Below are positions 9,499 to 19,020 of a DNA stretch of 64,000 nucleotides, piece by piece (position 1 is the stretch's first letter; each line of letters begins with the position of its first letter). The position numbers were made by a program, and so were the translations under genes. This DNA comes from Gammaproteobacteria bacterium HGW-Gammaproteobacteria-1 (GTDB taxonomy: Bacteria > Pseudomonadota > Gammaproteobacteria > Thiohalomonadales > Thiohalomonadaceae). The notes under the pieces were generated by a model. It was given only the letters and a program-made list of their open reading frames with translations, did not search any database and was not told the DNA's origin. The stretch is from positions 1-64,000 of the forward strand of contig PGZL01000006.1 in assembly GCA_002840095.1 (NCBI GenBank), in the 5' to 3' direction.

Positions 9499-10869
9499 TT
9501 ATTGCAGCATGAAGGTCTCGTATTCCAGGGCGTCGAAGCGCCGGTCCAGCCACCACAGCCCCACCAGCACCGTGAGCAGCAGGCTGAGGGCGAAGCCGTA
9601 GCCGAAGAACGAGGCGCCCATCTGGATGCTGAGCCAGCTGAACAGGGTGTTGCTCACCAGGAACAGCGCGGTGAGCAGGGTCACCATGCGGCGCTTGTCC
9701 AGGTAGAAGAGGATGTTGAGGATGCCGAGCAGGATCACCTGCAACGAAGTGGCGACCACGTCCACGGACAGCAGCGGCAGGTACAGCGGCGAGATGCCGA
9801 TCCATTGCAGCAGCCGCTCGCCCAGGGCCAGTACGATGAGCACGGTCACCGCCTGGATCTTGGCGATATCGAACAGGCCCTGGCGCGCCGAGTACACCAG
9901 GTTGTTGCGGGTGCGCTCGATGGTGGCCAGCGGCGCGCCGTCGCGCACGGCGTCGTAGAACTTGTCGTAGTACTCCACGAAGTCGGTTTCGATGCGCACC
10001 AGGAACACCGCCATGCCCGGAATGATGGCGAGGTAGGCGAGGAAGATGGGCAGGTCGTAAATCACCGAGGCGCGCAGCGGACCGATGACGTGCTGGCTGG
10101 TCTCCGGCGTGAACCAGAAGATGAACTTGTCGGCCCAGATGGCGGCGTTGTAGAACAGCCCGGTGAGCGCCAGGGAGCCGAACATGGCGCCGGGGCGGAA
10201 CAGATCGAAACCGACGCCGCGGCCGGAACGGAAGCTGCGGTAGATCAGCGTCATCATGCCGGTGAGCAGCAGGAAGTGGCCGCAGACGAAGCCGGTCATC
10301 AGGCCTTCCAGGCCGAAGGGTCGCAGCAGCAGGGCGGCGCCGATCACCACGATATAGCCGAGGAAGAACAGCGCGACGATTTCCTTGTAGCGCTTCATTC
10401 CGGACAGGAACACGGCGGCCACCCAGGTGGCGCACATGATCACGAAGGCCGCCAGCAGCAGCAGGCGGTAGATCACCGACTCCTGCGCGAACAGCGTGAC
10501 GATGATGCCCAGGCCGACCACGCCGCTGACCGCCACCGTGACCAGCAGCAGGCCGTTGAAATTGGGCAGTACCCAGTCGTCCTTTTTCTCGAACAGGCGG
10601 TCGGCGATGAAGCGGGTGAAGGCCAGCTGCACCACGCCGGTGAGGATCAGCGAGCCGGCCATCACGTAGGTGACCGACACCTGGAACTGCACGATCAGTC
10701 CGCGCGGCGTCACCACCCCGATGCTGAGGATACCGATGAGCAGGATGCCGATGATGGACAGGATCCACGGCCCGGCGCTGATGATGCCGGCGTAGGCGTA
10801 GGCCTGCAGCAGGCCGCTGTAGCTCTGCCGCCGCAGCAGTTTTCTCAGTTCGAATCCGATGCCGGCCAT
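9499..10869 (-). CDS. pelG: Pel exopolysaccharide inner-membrane transporter PelG
   Basis: A 456-residue polytopic membrane protein of the MOP/Wzx-like class with about 12 predicted helices, the same length as P. aeruginosa PelG. The N-terminus MAGIGFELRKLL is characteristic of the family. It is thought to act with the PelD-PelE-PelF complex to move nascent Pel across the inner membrane. The start at 10869 lies inside the pelF 3' end (25-nt overlap), implying translational coupling. It is the last gene of the operon. Confidence 0.95.
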   Translation of the reverse strand: MAGIGFELRKLLRRQSYSGLLQAYAYAGIISAGPWILSIIGILLIGILSIGVVTPRGLIVQFQVSVTYVMAGSLILTGVVQLAFTRFIADRLFEKKDDWVLPNFNGLLLVTVAVSGVVGLGIIVTLFAQESVIYRLLLLAAFVIMCATWVAAVFLSGMKRYKEIVALFFLGYIVVIGAALLLRPFGLEGLMTGFVCGHFLLLTGMMTLIYRSFRSGRGVGFDLFRPGAMFGSLALTGLFYNAAIWADKFIFWFTPETSQHVIGPLRASVIYDLPIFLAYLAIIPGMAVFLVRIETDFVEYYDKFYDAVRDGAPLATIERTRNNLVYSARQGLFDIAKIQAVTVLIVLALGERLLQWIGISPLYLPLLSVDVVATSLQVILLGILNILFYLDKRRMVTLLTALFLVSNTLFSWLSIQMGASFFGYGFALSLLLTVLVGLWWLDRRFDALEYETFMLQ

Positions 10870-12410
10870 GTAAGCAGTTTCTGGTAGAGGGAGCGGTAGC
10901 GGCCGAACATGATCGGCTGGGTGTAATAGGTTTCCACGCGGGCGACGGCGGCGGCGCTGGCCTGCCGCCAGGCCGCGCTGTCGGTGAGCAGGTGATGCAC
11001 GCCCTCGGCGAGGGCCTGCGGATCGGCGATGCCCACCACATGACCGGAAGCGCCCAGGGCCTGATCTTCCGGCGTCAGGCCGTAGATCAGCTGGCGGCAG
11101 GAGCCGACGTCGGTGGTGACCGCGGGCACGCCGGCGGCATAGCCCTCCAGCAGCACCAGGGGCAGGGCCTCGCTGATGGAACTGAGCACCACCACGCCCA
11201 CCTTGGGCAGCAGCTCGGTGAGCTGCTGGAAGCCGAGAAAGCGCACCTTGCCGTCGAGGCCGAGACTGTGGGTCAGCTGGCGGCACTCGTCGGCATAGGC
11301 CGGGTCTTCATCTTCCGGTCCGGCGATCCACGCCTCCGCCTCGGGCTGGCGCGAGATCACTACGCGGGCGGCGCGGATGAAGGTCTTGATGTCCTTGATG
11401 GGCACCACGCGGCCGATGAGGCAGAACACCGGCGGCACCGCCTCCGGGCGCTGCGTGCGCAGCGGCGCGAAGCGATCGACGTCGATGCCGTTGGCGATGT
11501 TGCAGGTGCGCTCCGCCGGCGCGCCGTCGCTGATTTGGCGCAGGCGGTTGGCCTCGTACAGGGCGACGATGTCGTCGGACATGCTGTAGGTGACGCGGCC
11601 CAGGGCTTCGAAGAAACGGATCCACATGCGGCGGAAATGGCTGATCTCGCCCAGCTCGCGCTCGAAGGTGTTGCGGTTGTCGACGATCCATTGCGCCTGG
11701 TACAGATCGATGCGTCGCTCCTTGGTGTAGATGCCGTGTTCCGACAAAAGCAGCGGCCGGTTGCGCAGCAGTTTGAGCAGGGCGCCGAGAAAGCCGGCAT
11801 AGCCGGTGGAGACGGCGTGGTAGACGCGGCCCGGCGGGCAGTTCATGGCGATGCGTACCAGCTGCCAGATGGGCGCGTGGATGGTGCGCGTGGTCCAGAA
11901 ATAATCGGTGAACGACGGATCGGAGCAATGGGCGCGGAACATCTCGGTGATGTAGTCCCAGGCATCGCGGCTGTGCAGGAACACGTCCTGCTCCAGGGCG
12001 CCGCCGGGGCGGCATTCCTCGGCGACCTGGGCCAGCCAGTTCTGCGGGTCGTCGGCGCCGGCGCGGAAGCGCTCGTGCATGCGGCGCACGCCGTCCATGG
12101 TCTTGGCGTCGGCGCGCACCGGGCGCACCGGCGGCGGCTCGCTGTCGCCGAACAGGTAGTGGGTTTCCAGCGCCACCACGTTGTCCGGCACCTTGTACTT
12201 CATGTCGCCGTAGTCTTCCGGGCGGCTGCCGATGAACACCACGGCGAAGCTCAGTTCGGGAAAGCCGCGAATGATCTGGTTGACCCAGCTGGAGACGCCG
12301 CCGGCCACATAGGGGAAGGTGCCTTCCAGCAGCAGGGTGACGTCGGCCACCGGCTCGGCCGGAGTCGCCGGGCGCGCGGCGCCGAACATGTGTTTCAGCA
12401 TTTCGATCAT
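10845..12410 (-). CDS. pelF: Pel glycosyltransferase PelF
   Basis: A 521-residue cytoplasmic GT4-type (GT-B) glycosyltransferase that polymerises the Pel backbone from a UDP-sugar. The N-terminal signature EGTFPYVAGGVSSW is diagnostic of PelF. The C-terminal EX7E motif (SEALPLVLLE) and the following GVPAVTTDVG donor-site region are intact. The start at 12410 overlaps the pelE stop as ATGA. A second Met nine bases downstream is possible. Expected to work with membrane proteins PelD, PelE and PelG. Confidence 0.95.
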   Translation of the reverse strand: MIEMLKHMFGAARPATPAEPVADVTLLLEGTFPYVAGGVSSWVNQIIRGFPELSFAVVFIGSRPEDYGDMKYKVPDNVVALETHYLFGDSEPPPVRPVRADAKTMDGVRRMHERFRAGADDPQNWLAQVAEECRPGGALEQDVFLHSRDAWDYITEMFRAHCSDPSFTDYFWTTRTIHAPIWQLVRIAMNCPPGRVYHAVSTGYAGFLGALLKLLRNRPLLLSEHGIYTKERRIDLYQAQWIVDNRNTFERELGEISHFRRMWIRFFEALGRVTYSMSDDIVALYEANRLRQISDGAPAERTCNIANGIDVDRFAPLRTQRPEAVPPVFCLIGRVVPIKDIKTFIRAARVVISRQPEAEAWIAGPEDEDPAYADECRQLTHSLGLDGKVRFLGFQQLTELLPKVGVVVLSSISEALPLVLLEGYAAGVPAVTTDVGSCRQLIYGLTPEDQALGASGHVVGIADPQALAEGVHHLLTDSAAWRQASAAAVARVETYYTQPIMFGRYRSLYQKLLTWPASDSN

Positions 12411-13375
12411 GCGGACTCCGGGGTGGTCCAGTAGTCCATCACCGGACGCAGCCGCGGCGTGACCGGGGCGTCGCGCATGGCTTCGAGCAACTGCCGCGCC
12501 AGGCGGTAATCGCCGCGTTCGAAGGCGAATTCCGCCAGGTAGGGCAGGGTGCGCTGCTGCGGAATGCCGAGGGTGGTGGCGAGCAGCATGTTGCGTTCCG
12601 CTTCGTCGTTGCGCTCCAGGGCGTCGAGGATGCGCGCGGCGAGAAAGCGCAGGCCGGCGGATTCGCCCTGGATATCCAGCGCCGTCTCGGCATGGGACAG
12701 GGCGTGGGTGAGGGCGTAGCGGCGCAGGTCGCCCTGCACCAGTCCCGAATAGGCCAGTTCCCAGTACAGTTCGGCCAGCTGCTTTTCGCGCTGGTAGCGC
12801 TGCCGTTCGCTGGCGGGCGCGGGCTGCTGCATGAGATCGTGGATGCGCTCGGCGATCTTCTTCTCTTCCTTGTCGAGCATGCCGAAGGCCACCAGGCGGA
12901 TGTCTTCCACCGAGTCGTCGAGCAGGGTGCGCAGCACCGGACTGGCGGCCATGGGCGGCAGGTGTTGCAGCGCGGCGATGGATTGCAGGCGCTGTTCCGC
13001 CGGCACGTTGCTGTGCACCACGCGGGCGCGCAGGCCGCCGCGATCGAAGCGGCTGCCCTCGCGGCGGCCGAAGGGGTCGAATTCGGGCACGCTCAGCTGG
13101 CGGAACGGTTCCCTGCCCGCGGCGGTCTGCCAGCGCATGCCGCCGAGCATGGCGAGCGCGGCGCCGAGGCTGCCGAGCAGGGGCACGAACAGGCCGCACA
13201 GAAAGATCAGCAGCCACAGCCGCCGCCGCTGGCGCGGCTCGCGGTAGGGCAGGTGACGGATGGCTTCCGCCGCCACCAGCGCGCTGACGATGCTGTTGAC
13301 CAGCAGCAGCGCGCCCAGCAGAGTCAGGTCGCTGCTGGCCTGCAGGGTCTGGTAGTAGGCGGCGAATTCGCTCAT
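12407..13375 (-). CDS. pelE: Pel assembly TPR protein PelE
   Basis: A 322-residue inner-membrane protein with two N-terminal hydrophobic segments (about 18-40 and 53-78) followed by cytosolic TPR-like alpha-alpha repeats to the C-terminus (for example AETALDIQGESAGLRFLAARIL). In Pseudomonas PelE bridges PelD and PelF at the membrane. It overlaps pelD upstream by four bases and pelF downstream by four bases, typical of tight co-translation. Assignment rests on position and topology more than on motifs. Confidence 0.88.
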   Translation of the reverse strand: MSEFAAYYQTLQASSDLTLLGALLLVNSIVSALVAAEAIRHLPYREPRQRRRLWLLIFLCGLFVPLLGSLGAALAMLGGMRWQTAAGREPFRQLSVPEFDPFGRREGSRFDRGGLRARVVHSNVPAEQRLQSIAALQHLPPMAASPVLRTLLDDSVEDIRLVAFGMLDKEEKKIAERIHDLMQQPAPASERQRYQREKQLAELYWELAYSGLVQGDLRRYALTHALSHAETALDIQGESAGLRFLAARILDALERNDEAERNMLLATTLGIPQQRTLPYLAEFAFERGDYRLARQLLEAMRDAPVTPRLRPVMDYWTTPESA

Positions 13376-14727
13376 GCGGCGGCGTCCATCAGCAGCGCCA
13401 GGCGCAGGCGTTGCAGCGCGTCGCCGCGTCCCAGATCGATGTCGACCACGCCGTAGCCCGGCGTGTCGCTGTCGATGCCGTAGCGATCCTTCAGCCAGTG
13501 CTCGATGCGCAGGATGTAGCCTTCGCTGGCGGCGGACGACGACAGCGGCAGCAGCACGGCGAGGGCCGGCTGCGTCCCCGCATCCACCGACCAGATCACG
13601 TCCAGGCCGCGGCGCATGCGTTCCACGTCGCCGGCGATCTCGTAGGCCTGGTCGCCGCTGAAACGGAATACCACGGCATGGCTGGACATGCCGATGCGCT
13701 GCTGGATGCGCTGCACCCGCACCAGTTCCTCGACGAAGGGCCAGGGACAGCCGGGCAGTTCGCGGCGCAGTTCCTGCGCCTCGCCGCCGCCCTGCACCAC
13801 GTCGGCGTAATAGCCCAGCAGCAGGTCCAGCAGTTGCAGGTTTTCGCGGTTGAGGGCGAAGAAGGGCATGTGGCTGACGGCGAGCACGCCCAGCAGCCGG
13901 GCGTCGGAGGTGAGGATCGGGGCGACCACCAGCTGGGAGGCGTCGGCCTGTTCGGCGATGTGCACCAGGCTGTGCCGCTCCAGCGCCCGCAGCAGCATGG
14001 GATCGTCGGCCTCCAGCTGCGGCGGCTTGCCGATCACCGCCAGGGGCGGCAGCACGGTGAAATTTTCGCCGTCGGCCTGCGGCGCCGGATATACGGCGGC
14101 GGCCTCCAGCTGGCAGTACTGGGCCATCAGCGCCAGCAGTTCATCGATCTCCGGCAGCGGCGTATCCGCCCCGCTGCCGGGGTTGATCTCGCGCAGGCGC
14201 AGCAGTGCGTCGCGCAGGGAGCCCGGCTTGACCAGCAGTTCCTGCTCGATGCGATCGTGCGACAGGCGCAGCAGCAGGTAGCGGCGGGTGAGACGGTTGA
14301 GGCGCTCGTCGAGATAGGCGTTGGCTTCGTTGCGGCGCTCGACGCGGTTACTCCATACGGCGTGGAACTCGCCGCAGATCAGGGTCAGCAGCACGCCGCC
14401 GACGAAGTAGGCGCGGGGCAGGTCGGGAGTGTGTTCGCTCAGGGCCATGACCAGTCCCCAGTCGCCGAGCAGGCCGATGGCGCTGAAGATGCCGGGCATC
14501 ACGCCGTAGCGCAGGGCCACCAGCACCGGCGCCAGCCACAGCCAGGGAAAGCCGCTCTGCGACAGCAGCGGGTCGTCGGGCGCGGCCCACCAGCCCAGGG
14601 CACAGGCGATGAGCGTGATCACCGCCGTCTCGACCCAGGGGCCGAAGCGGTACAGCTCGGGCGCCAGCAGGTCGCCGGCGTTGACGGGGCCCGGGCCGGT
14701 GCGCAAACGTTGCAGCAGGGAGTGCAT
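13372..14727 (-). CDS. pelD: c-di-GMP receptor PelD
   Basis: A 451-residue inner-membrane regulator that switches on Pel synthesis when it binds c-di-GMP. There are four clustered TM helices in the first ~125 residues, then a coiled segment, a GAF domain (about 175-310) and a degenerate GGDEF domain that lacks the catalytic signature. The c-di-GMP-binding RxxD motif is kept as RGLD at residues 373-376, almost the same position as R367/D370 in P. aeruginosa PelD. Binding competence is therefore likely, and Pel production here should be c-di-GMP dependent. The start lies 12 nt after the pelC stop. Confidence 0.95.
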   Translation of the reverse strand: MHSLLQRLRTGPGPVNAGDLLAPELYRFGPWVETAVITLIACALGWWAAPDDPLLSQSGFPWLWLAPVLVALRYGVMPGIFSAIGLLGDWGLVMALSEHTPDLPRAYFVGGVLLTLICGEFHAVWSNRVERRNEANAYLDERLNRLTRRYLLLRLSHDRIEQELLVKPGSLRDALLRLREINPGSGADTPLPEIDELLALMAQYCQLEAAAVYPAPQADGENFTVLPPLAVIGKPPQLEADDPMLLRALERHSLVHIAEQADASQLVVAPILTSDARLLGVLAVSHMPFFALNRENLQLLDLLLGYYADVVQGGGEAQELRRELPGCPWPFVEELVRVQRIQQRIGMSSHAVVFRFSGDQAYEIAGDVERMRRGLDVIWSVDAGTQPALAVLLPLSSSAASEGYILRIEHWLKDRYGIDSDTPGYGVVDIDLGRGDALQRLRLALLMDAAA

Positions 14728-14739
14728 GGGGCGGGCGGA

Positions 14740-15285
14740 TCAGTTTCCGGCGCCGGATTGCAGCGGCAGCTGCGCCAGCATGTCGCGCATCAGGTCCTGC
14801 GCCACGGCGCTGACCGCCTGGCGGCTCCAGCCGCTCTTGGCCGCCGCCGCCGACCACACCACCTGGCCGTTCTGCAGGTCGATGACCTGCAGGGTGAGGC
14901 CGACGGCGGGTTCGCCGTCCACGCCCACCTTGTAGCGCCACTCGTCCACCGCGCCGGTCACGCCGTAGCGGACCCGCTCCTTGCGTGCCCAGGCCTGGGC
15001 CTCGGTGACCAGCTTGCGTTCCGCCGGGGCGAATACCGAGTCGGCATTGAGATCGGCCGGGTAGCGCAGCAGGCCGCCGATGCCGCGCACCCGCAGCAGG
15101 CTGTCGGCGATGGCCTCGGCGCGCAGGCCGGCCTGGGGCTCGGCGGTGTGGTTGACGATGGGCAGCAAGGCCCAGCGCGCGTCCGGCGCCAGCGCCGCGT
15201 CGTGGCGGGTCACGTCCATGGTCGACGAGCAGGCCGCCAGCAGCGCGGCCAGGCCCAGAAACAGCAAACGCAGTGATTTGTTCAT
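14740..15285 (-). CDS. pelC: outer-membrane lipoprotein PelC
   Basis: A 181-residue lipoprotein. The lipobox LLAAC places the lipidated Cys at residue 19, and the +2 Ser favours outer-membrane sorting. PelC forms a dodecameric ring under the PelB barrel in Pseudomonas and funnels the cationic polymer. The start at 15285 has GGGAG upstream; an earlier in-frame Met (15306) would disrupt the signal peptide. It sits between the pelB barrel gene (25-nt gap) and pelD (12-nt gap). Confidence 0.92.
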   Translation of the reverse strand: MNKSLRLLFLGLAALLAACSSTMDVTRHDAALAPDARWALLPIVNHTAEPQAGLRAEAIADSLLRVRGIGGLLRYPADLNADSVFAPAERKLVTEAQAWARKERVRYGVTGAVDEWRYKVGVDGEPAVGLTLQVIDLQNGQVVWSAAAAKSGWSRQAVSAVAQDLMRDMLAQLPLQSGAGN

Positions 15286-15310
15286 GGTGCTTTCTCCCTG
15301 AAACATTCCA

Positions 15311-18124
15311 TCAGAAATAACGTCGGTAACTCAAACTGAGGACGCGTACGTCGCGTCCCCCGGCCTGTGCGCTGGTGTTGCTGGTTTCCCAGATCAGGGA
15401 CAGCCGGTCCTCGCCGTCCAGCGAGCCGACCACGCCGGCGACCAGGCTGTAGCCGTCGCCGCCCTCGCGGTTGTGGATCGCGCATGCGTCCGCCAACGGG
15501 CGGAAGGCGCGGGAATAGCCGTCGCGCAGATACTGGCCGGCGCCGCCGCAGAGGGCGTAGTAGTCGTTGTCGCCGGGGACGAACAGGCCGGCGCGCTGCG
15601 CGTCCGGCGTCTCCGCCAGGGTGGCGGCGGTGAACAGCCCCAGAGTGGCGGCGTCCGGCATGCCGTCGGCACGGAAGCGATAGTGGTTGCCGTAGGCGCG
15701 AATATTCCAATCCGGGTAATCGCCGTGCAGATGCCAGGCGGCCTCCCAGGTCAGCTGGGTGCCGGAACCCAGGTAGGCACCGTGCTGGGTGTGGTAGCGC
15801 TCGCTGCCCAGTTGGGCGTGCAGATAGAGACGACGGTCCGCGGCCCAGCCGGCGCCGATCAAGGCACGGTCGGCGTGGCCCGCCACCTGCAAGGTCGAGG
15901 AGTGTTCGCTGGGCTGGCGGGCGGCTAGCAGCAGTTCCAGTTGCAGGCGCGTATCCAGTTCCCGCGTGTAGCCCAGGCGCCAGCCCTGCCAGCCGGTCAG
16001 CGCGTGGCGGCTGTCCAGGCCCAGGTGCCAGGCCTGCTGCGGCTGGCTCCACACGGCCTCCAGGGCGCTGCCGCGGGTGTGGCCGGGGATGGCGGCCAGG
16101 GGCGCCGTGGTGGTGAGGGTCTGTCGCCCCTCGTAGCCTTCGGCGGCGAGGCGCCAGTTGCCGCTCACCGCCTTCTCGGCGCGCAGGCGCCAGGCGCTGC
16201 TGTCCACGTCGCTGTAGCTTGCCTGCTGCCAGCCGGCCTCGACGAAATCGCCGTAGCGGGCATTGCTGTCCACCAGGCGCTGGTGCAGTTCGTCGTCCTC
16301 CGGCGTGCGCAGGGCGCCGTCGAAGGCGAGTTGCCGGGCCTGCGGCCAGTGTCCGGCGAGCAGGGCGGCATCGTGGGCGCTGCTGGCGGGCAGGCGGTCG
16401 GCGCCGGCATCGAGCAGGGCCTGGAGGGTTTCCAGATCCTCGCTCTCCAGGGCCAGTTGCAGCCGCGCCCATAGCGGCAGCGGGCGCCGGGCGTCGTAGC
16501 GCTGGCGGCTCCAGGCCAGGGCGCTGTCCATCTGGGCGGTTTCCAGGGCCCAGGCCAGCAGCACCTCGTCCAGCTGGCGCACCCGCGTGACGGTCATGTC
16601 CCGGCTCTGGGCGCGCAGGCGGCGCACGCGCAGCGCGGCGCCGTCGCCCGGCTGGGCGTCCAGTTCGAGGCGGACGTGCGCCAGGTAGCTCTCGTCGTCG
16701 CCGCGTCTGGCCCGTTGCAGCATTTGCCAGGCCTGCTGCCGCAGCCGCGCCGCCAGGCCGGCCTGGCCGGTGGCCTGCATCAGGTCGGCGTAGTTGAGCA
16801 GCAGGAGGGGATCGTTCGGGCTTTGTTGCAGCAGCAGGCGGTAATAGCCCCGGGCCTCGGCATGGCGGCCGAGGGTTTGGGTGGCCGCAGCCAGCGCCTG
16901 CCAGTAGCGCGGATCGGCGGCGTCGGCGTCACTGGCGGCGATCATCGCCGCCAGGGCGTCCTGCTCATTGGCGGCGACGAACAGCCACAGTGCGCTGAGC
17001 TGGATGGTGTCGTCGTCCGGGGCCAGGGCCAGGGCCTGGCGCATGCTGGCGACGGCGGCGGGGGTGTCGCCGAAGTGCTGCATGATGTGGGCGCGCAGCA
17101 GCGGAAAGCGGGGATTTTCCAGCAGGGTGTTGAGGTCCTTGCCGCGGGCGCGGCCCAGGGTGGCGCGTGCCTCGGGCCAGGCCTCGTGGGCCACCTGGAT
17201 TTCCAGCGCCCGCAGCAGCCAGGTGGCGCCGGCGCCCTGGGCATGGAAGCGCACGGCGGCGGCGGCGGCCAGCAGGGGGTCTTCCTGCATCAGCAGGTAG
17301 GTGAGACGGTCGCGTTCGACCAGGGTAGCGGCGGGGGCGATGGCGGCGCGGCGGTAGGCGGCGGCGGCGGTGACGTCGTCCTGGAACAGCCAGGCCAGGT
17401 CGCCCAGTATCTGCCAGTACTCGAAGGCATCGTCGTCCATGTAGGACTGGTGCGCCTTGAGCAGGTCCAGGGCGGCGCGGCGCCGGTCGCGGCGGATCTC
17501 CAGCCGGGCGGCGGTCAGCAGCCAGCCGCCGTTGGCGGGCTCGCTCTCCAGCAGGGTGCGGTAGACGCGGATGGCGTCGTCGTCACGGCCGGCGCGGGCG
17601 TAGAGGCGGGCGGCCTGCAAACCCAGCCAGTGGTGACCCTGCCTGCCGTATTGCTGCTCGAAATGGCGGGCGCCGTCCACCGGGCGGTAGGCCCGTTCGT
17701 ACAGCGCGGCGAGGTGTTCGGCATCGGCCTCGCTCATGTCACGCGACCCGCGCCGCGCATGCCACAGCTCGATGAGGATGGGCGCGTCGTTGAAATGGGT
17801 GGCGAGGCGGAACACCTCGTTGACGACTTCGCGATCGCGCACGCCGGACTGGAACAGTCCCTTCCATGCCGCATAGGCCTCCGCCGGGCGTTCGGTCCAC
17901 ACCGCCACCCGCGCCAGCCGGCGCTGCCAGTCACGATCCTTCGGATAGCGCCGGTTCACTTCCTGCGCCAGCCGGTAGGCATCCTCCACATCGCCGTTGC
18001 CCAGCAGGGCCTCGTAGCCGGTGCGGTAGTCGTCGAACTTCAGCCCCTCCACCGGGGCGGCCGCCGCCGCCAGCGGCAGCGCCAGTCCCAGGGCGGTGCA
18101 GAGCAGGGTGCGGCGCAGGGTCAC
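15311..18124 (-). CDS. pelB: PelB C-terminal protein: periplasmic TPR domain and outer-membrane beta-barrel
   Basis: A 937-residue protein covering the larger part of PelB. It has its own signal peptide (about 1-23, LLCTALGLALPLAAAAA), a long alpha-helical TPR superhelix (about 30-600) and a C-terminal beta-barrel of about 300 residues ending in SYRRYF, with the terminal Phe expected for BAM recognition. It should form the Pel export pore and bind PelA through the TPRs. The start is GTG overlapping the preceding stop (GTGA), so this is a separate translated gene rather than a frameshift remnant. Combined with the upstream 299-residue protein, the total length (1236) is close to single-chain PelB of P. 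aeruginosa (1193). Confidence 0.88.
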   Translation of the reverse strand: MTLRRTLLCTALGLALPLAAAAAPVEGLKFDDYRTGYEALLGNGDVEDAYRLAQEVNRRYPKDRDWQRRLARVAVWTERPAEAYAAWKGLFQSGVRDREVVNEVFRLATHFNDAPILIELWHARRGSRDMSEADAEHLAALYERAYRPVDGARHFEQQYGRQGHHWLGLQAARLYARAGRDDDAIRVYRTLLESEPANGGWLLTAARLEIRRDRRRAALDLLKAHQSYMDDDAFEYWQILGDLAWLFQDDVTAAAAYRRAAIAPAATLVERDRLTYLLMQEDPLLAAAAAVRFHAQGAGATWLLRALEIQVAHEAWPEARATLGRARGKDLNTLLENPRFPLLRAHIMQHFGDTPAAVASMRQALALAPDDDTIQLSALWLFVAANEQDALAAMIAASDADAADPRYWQALAAATQTLGRHAEARGYYRLLLQQSPNDPLLLLNYADLMQATGQAGLAARLRQQAWQMLQRARRGDDESYLAHVRLELDAQPGDGAALRVRRLRAQSRDMTVTRVRQLDEVLLAWALETAQMDSALAWSRQRYDARRPLPLWARLQLALESEDLETLQALLDAGADRLPASSAHDAALLAGHWPQARQLAFDGALRTPEDDELHQRLVDSNARYGDFVEAGWQQASYSDVDSSAWRLRAEKAVSGNWRLAAEGYEGRQTLTTTAPLAAIPGHTRGSALEAVWSQPQQAWHLGLDSRHALTGWQGWRLGYTRELDTRLQLELLLAARQPSEHSSTLQVAGHADRALIGAGWAADRRLYLHAQLGSERYHTQHGAYLGSGTQLTWEAAWHLHGDYPDWNIRAYGNHYRFRADGMPDAATLGLFTAATLAETPDAQRAGLFVPGDNDYYALCGGAGQYLRDGYSRAFRPLADACAIHNREGGDGYSLVAGVVGSLDGEDRLSLIWETSNTSAQAGGRDVRVLSLSYRRYF

Positions 18125-19020
18125 TGCCCGGTCTCCGCCGCCGGCGCGGCGGCCGCAGCCTCGATGCCGAGCAGCAGACGGGCGTAACGGGCGGCGCGCG
18201 GGTTGTCGTTGGCGGCGCGGGCGCTGCGCACCAGGAAGCGCAGGGTGTCGGCGTCGTCGGCCAGTTCGCCCAGGTGGCGATCCGCCGCGCTCATGGCCTC
18301 GCCGAAACTGCTGCTGGCCATCAGGGCGCCCACGCCGCTGGCGTAGTAGCGGCGGGCGTCGGCCCGCGCTGCGCCCTGGCGGCAGAGAAAATAGAGTTCG
18401 GCGGCCAGCTGGTAGTGGCCCTGGCCCAGGCTGCGATGGGCCGCCGGTTCCAGCCAGCGGCGGTAGCGCTGCGGCTCCTCCCGCATCAGGCGCAGGTAGA
18501 GTTCCCGCGCCAGGGTGGTGCGGCCGAGGAGCAGGGCGCTGTCGGCCAGCAGGGCCAGATCGGCGCTGGCGCTTTGCTCCGCCGCCAGGGCGTGCAGCAG
18601 CACGTCGATGTCTCCCGGCGGCAGGGAACGGCGCCCGGCCTGGTAGGCGGCGATGAGGGCGCGCAGGCGGATGTGCATGGCCTGCCGCTGCTGCGCCACG
18701 GTGCCGCCCAGCTCCACCGCCGCCAGCAGGGCCTCGATGGTGTCGTAGTCGGCGCGCTCGGCCTTGGCGCTGGCGAGGAGCAGGCGCAGATCGAGGTTGC
18801 TGCGGTCGGAGCGCAGCAGGTTTTCCAGGTAGGCGATGGAGAGGTCGTCGGGCACCGACCGTTCCAGCAGCTGTTCGAGCAGGCGCCGGCTGGGAAAGAT
18901 CAGCACCAGCAGCACCAGCAGCGCGACGGCCACCCCCACCAGCTCGCGACCGGTGATCAGCGGCAGGCGCGGCAGCGGCGCGTCACTGAACGCAAAGCGC
19001 TTCGATCGATGCGGCAGCAT
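18121..19020 (-). CDS. PelB N-terminal protein: inner-membrane-anchored TPR
   Basis: A 299-residue protein matching the N-terminal part of PelB: a short cytoplasmic tail, one TM helix (about 27-43, VGVAVALLVLLVLIF) and then TPR-like helices in the periplasm (for example LLRSDRSNLDLRLLLASAKAERADYDTIEALL). In P. aeruginosa this segment is joined to the barrel protein. Here it ends at a stop that overlaps the next start by four bases. Its own start overlaps the pelA 3' end by 38 nt. Expected to link the inner-membrane Pel machinery to the periplasmic scaffold. The assignment is by topology and position. Confidence 0.8.
   Translation of the reverse strand: MLPHRSKRFAFSDAPLPRLPLITGRELVGVAVALLVLLVLIFPSRRLLEQLLERSVPDDLSIAYLENLLRSDRSNLDLRLLLASAKAERADYDTIEALLAAVELGGTVAQQRQAMHIRLRALIAAYQAGRRSLPPGDIDVLLHALAAEQSASADLALLADSALLLGRTTLARELYLRLMREEPQRYRRWLEPAAHRSLGQGHYQLAAELYFLCRQGAARADARRYYASGVGALMASSSFGEAMSAADRHLGELADDADTLRFLVRSARAANDNPRAARYARLLLGIEAAAAAPAAETGQ

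Noticed and set aside
18121-18124. Frameshift or sequencing error as the cause of the two-piece pelB
   Set aside because: The second piece starts at a proper GTGA overlap and opens with a complete signal peptide, which a simple frameshift would not create.
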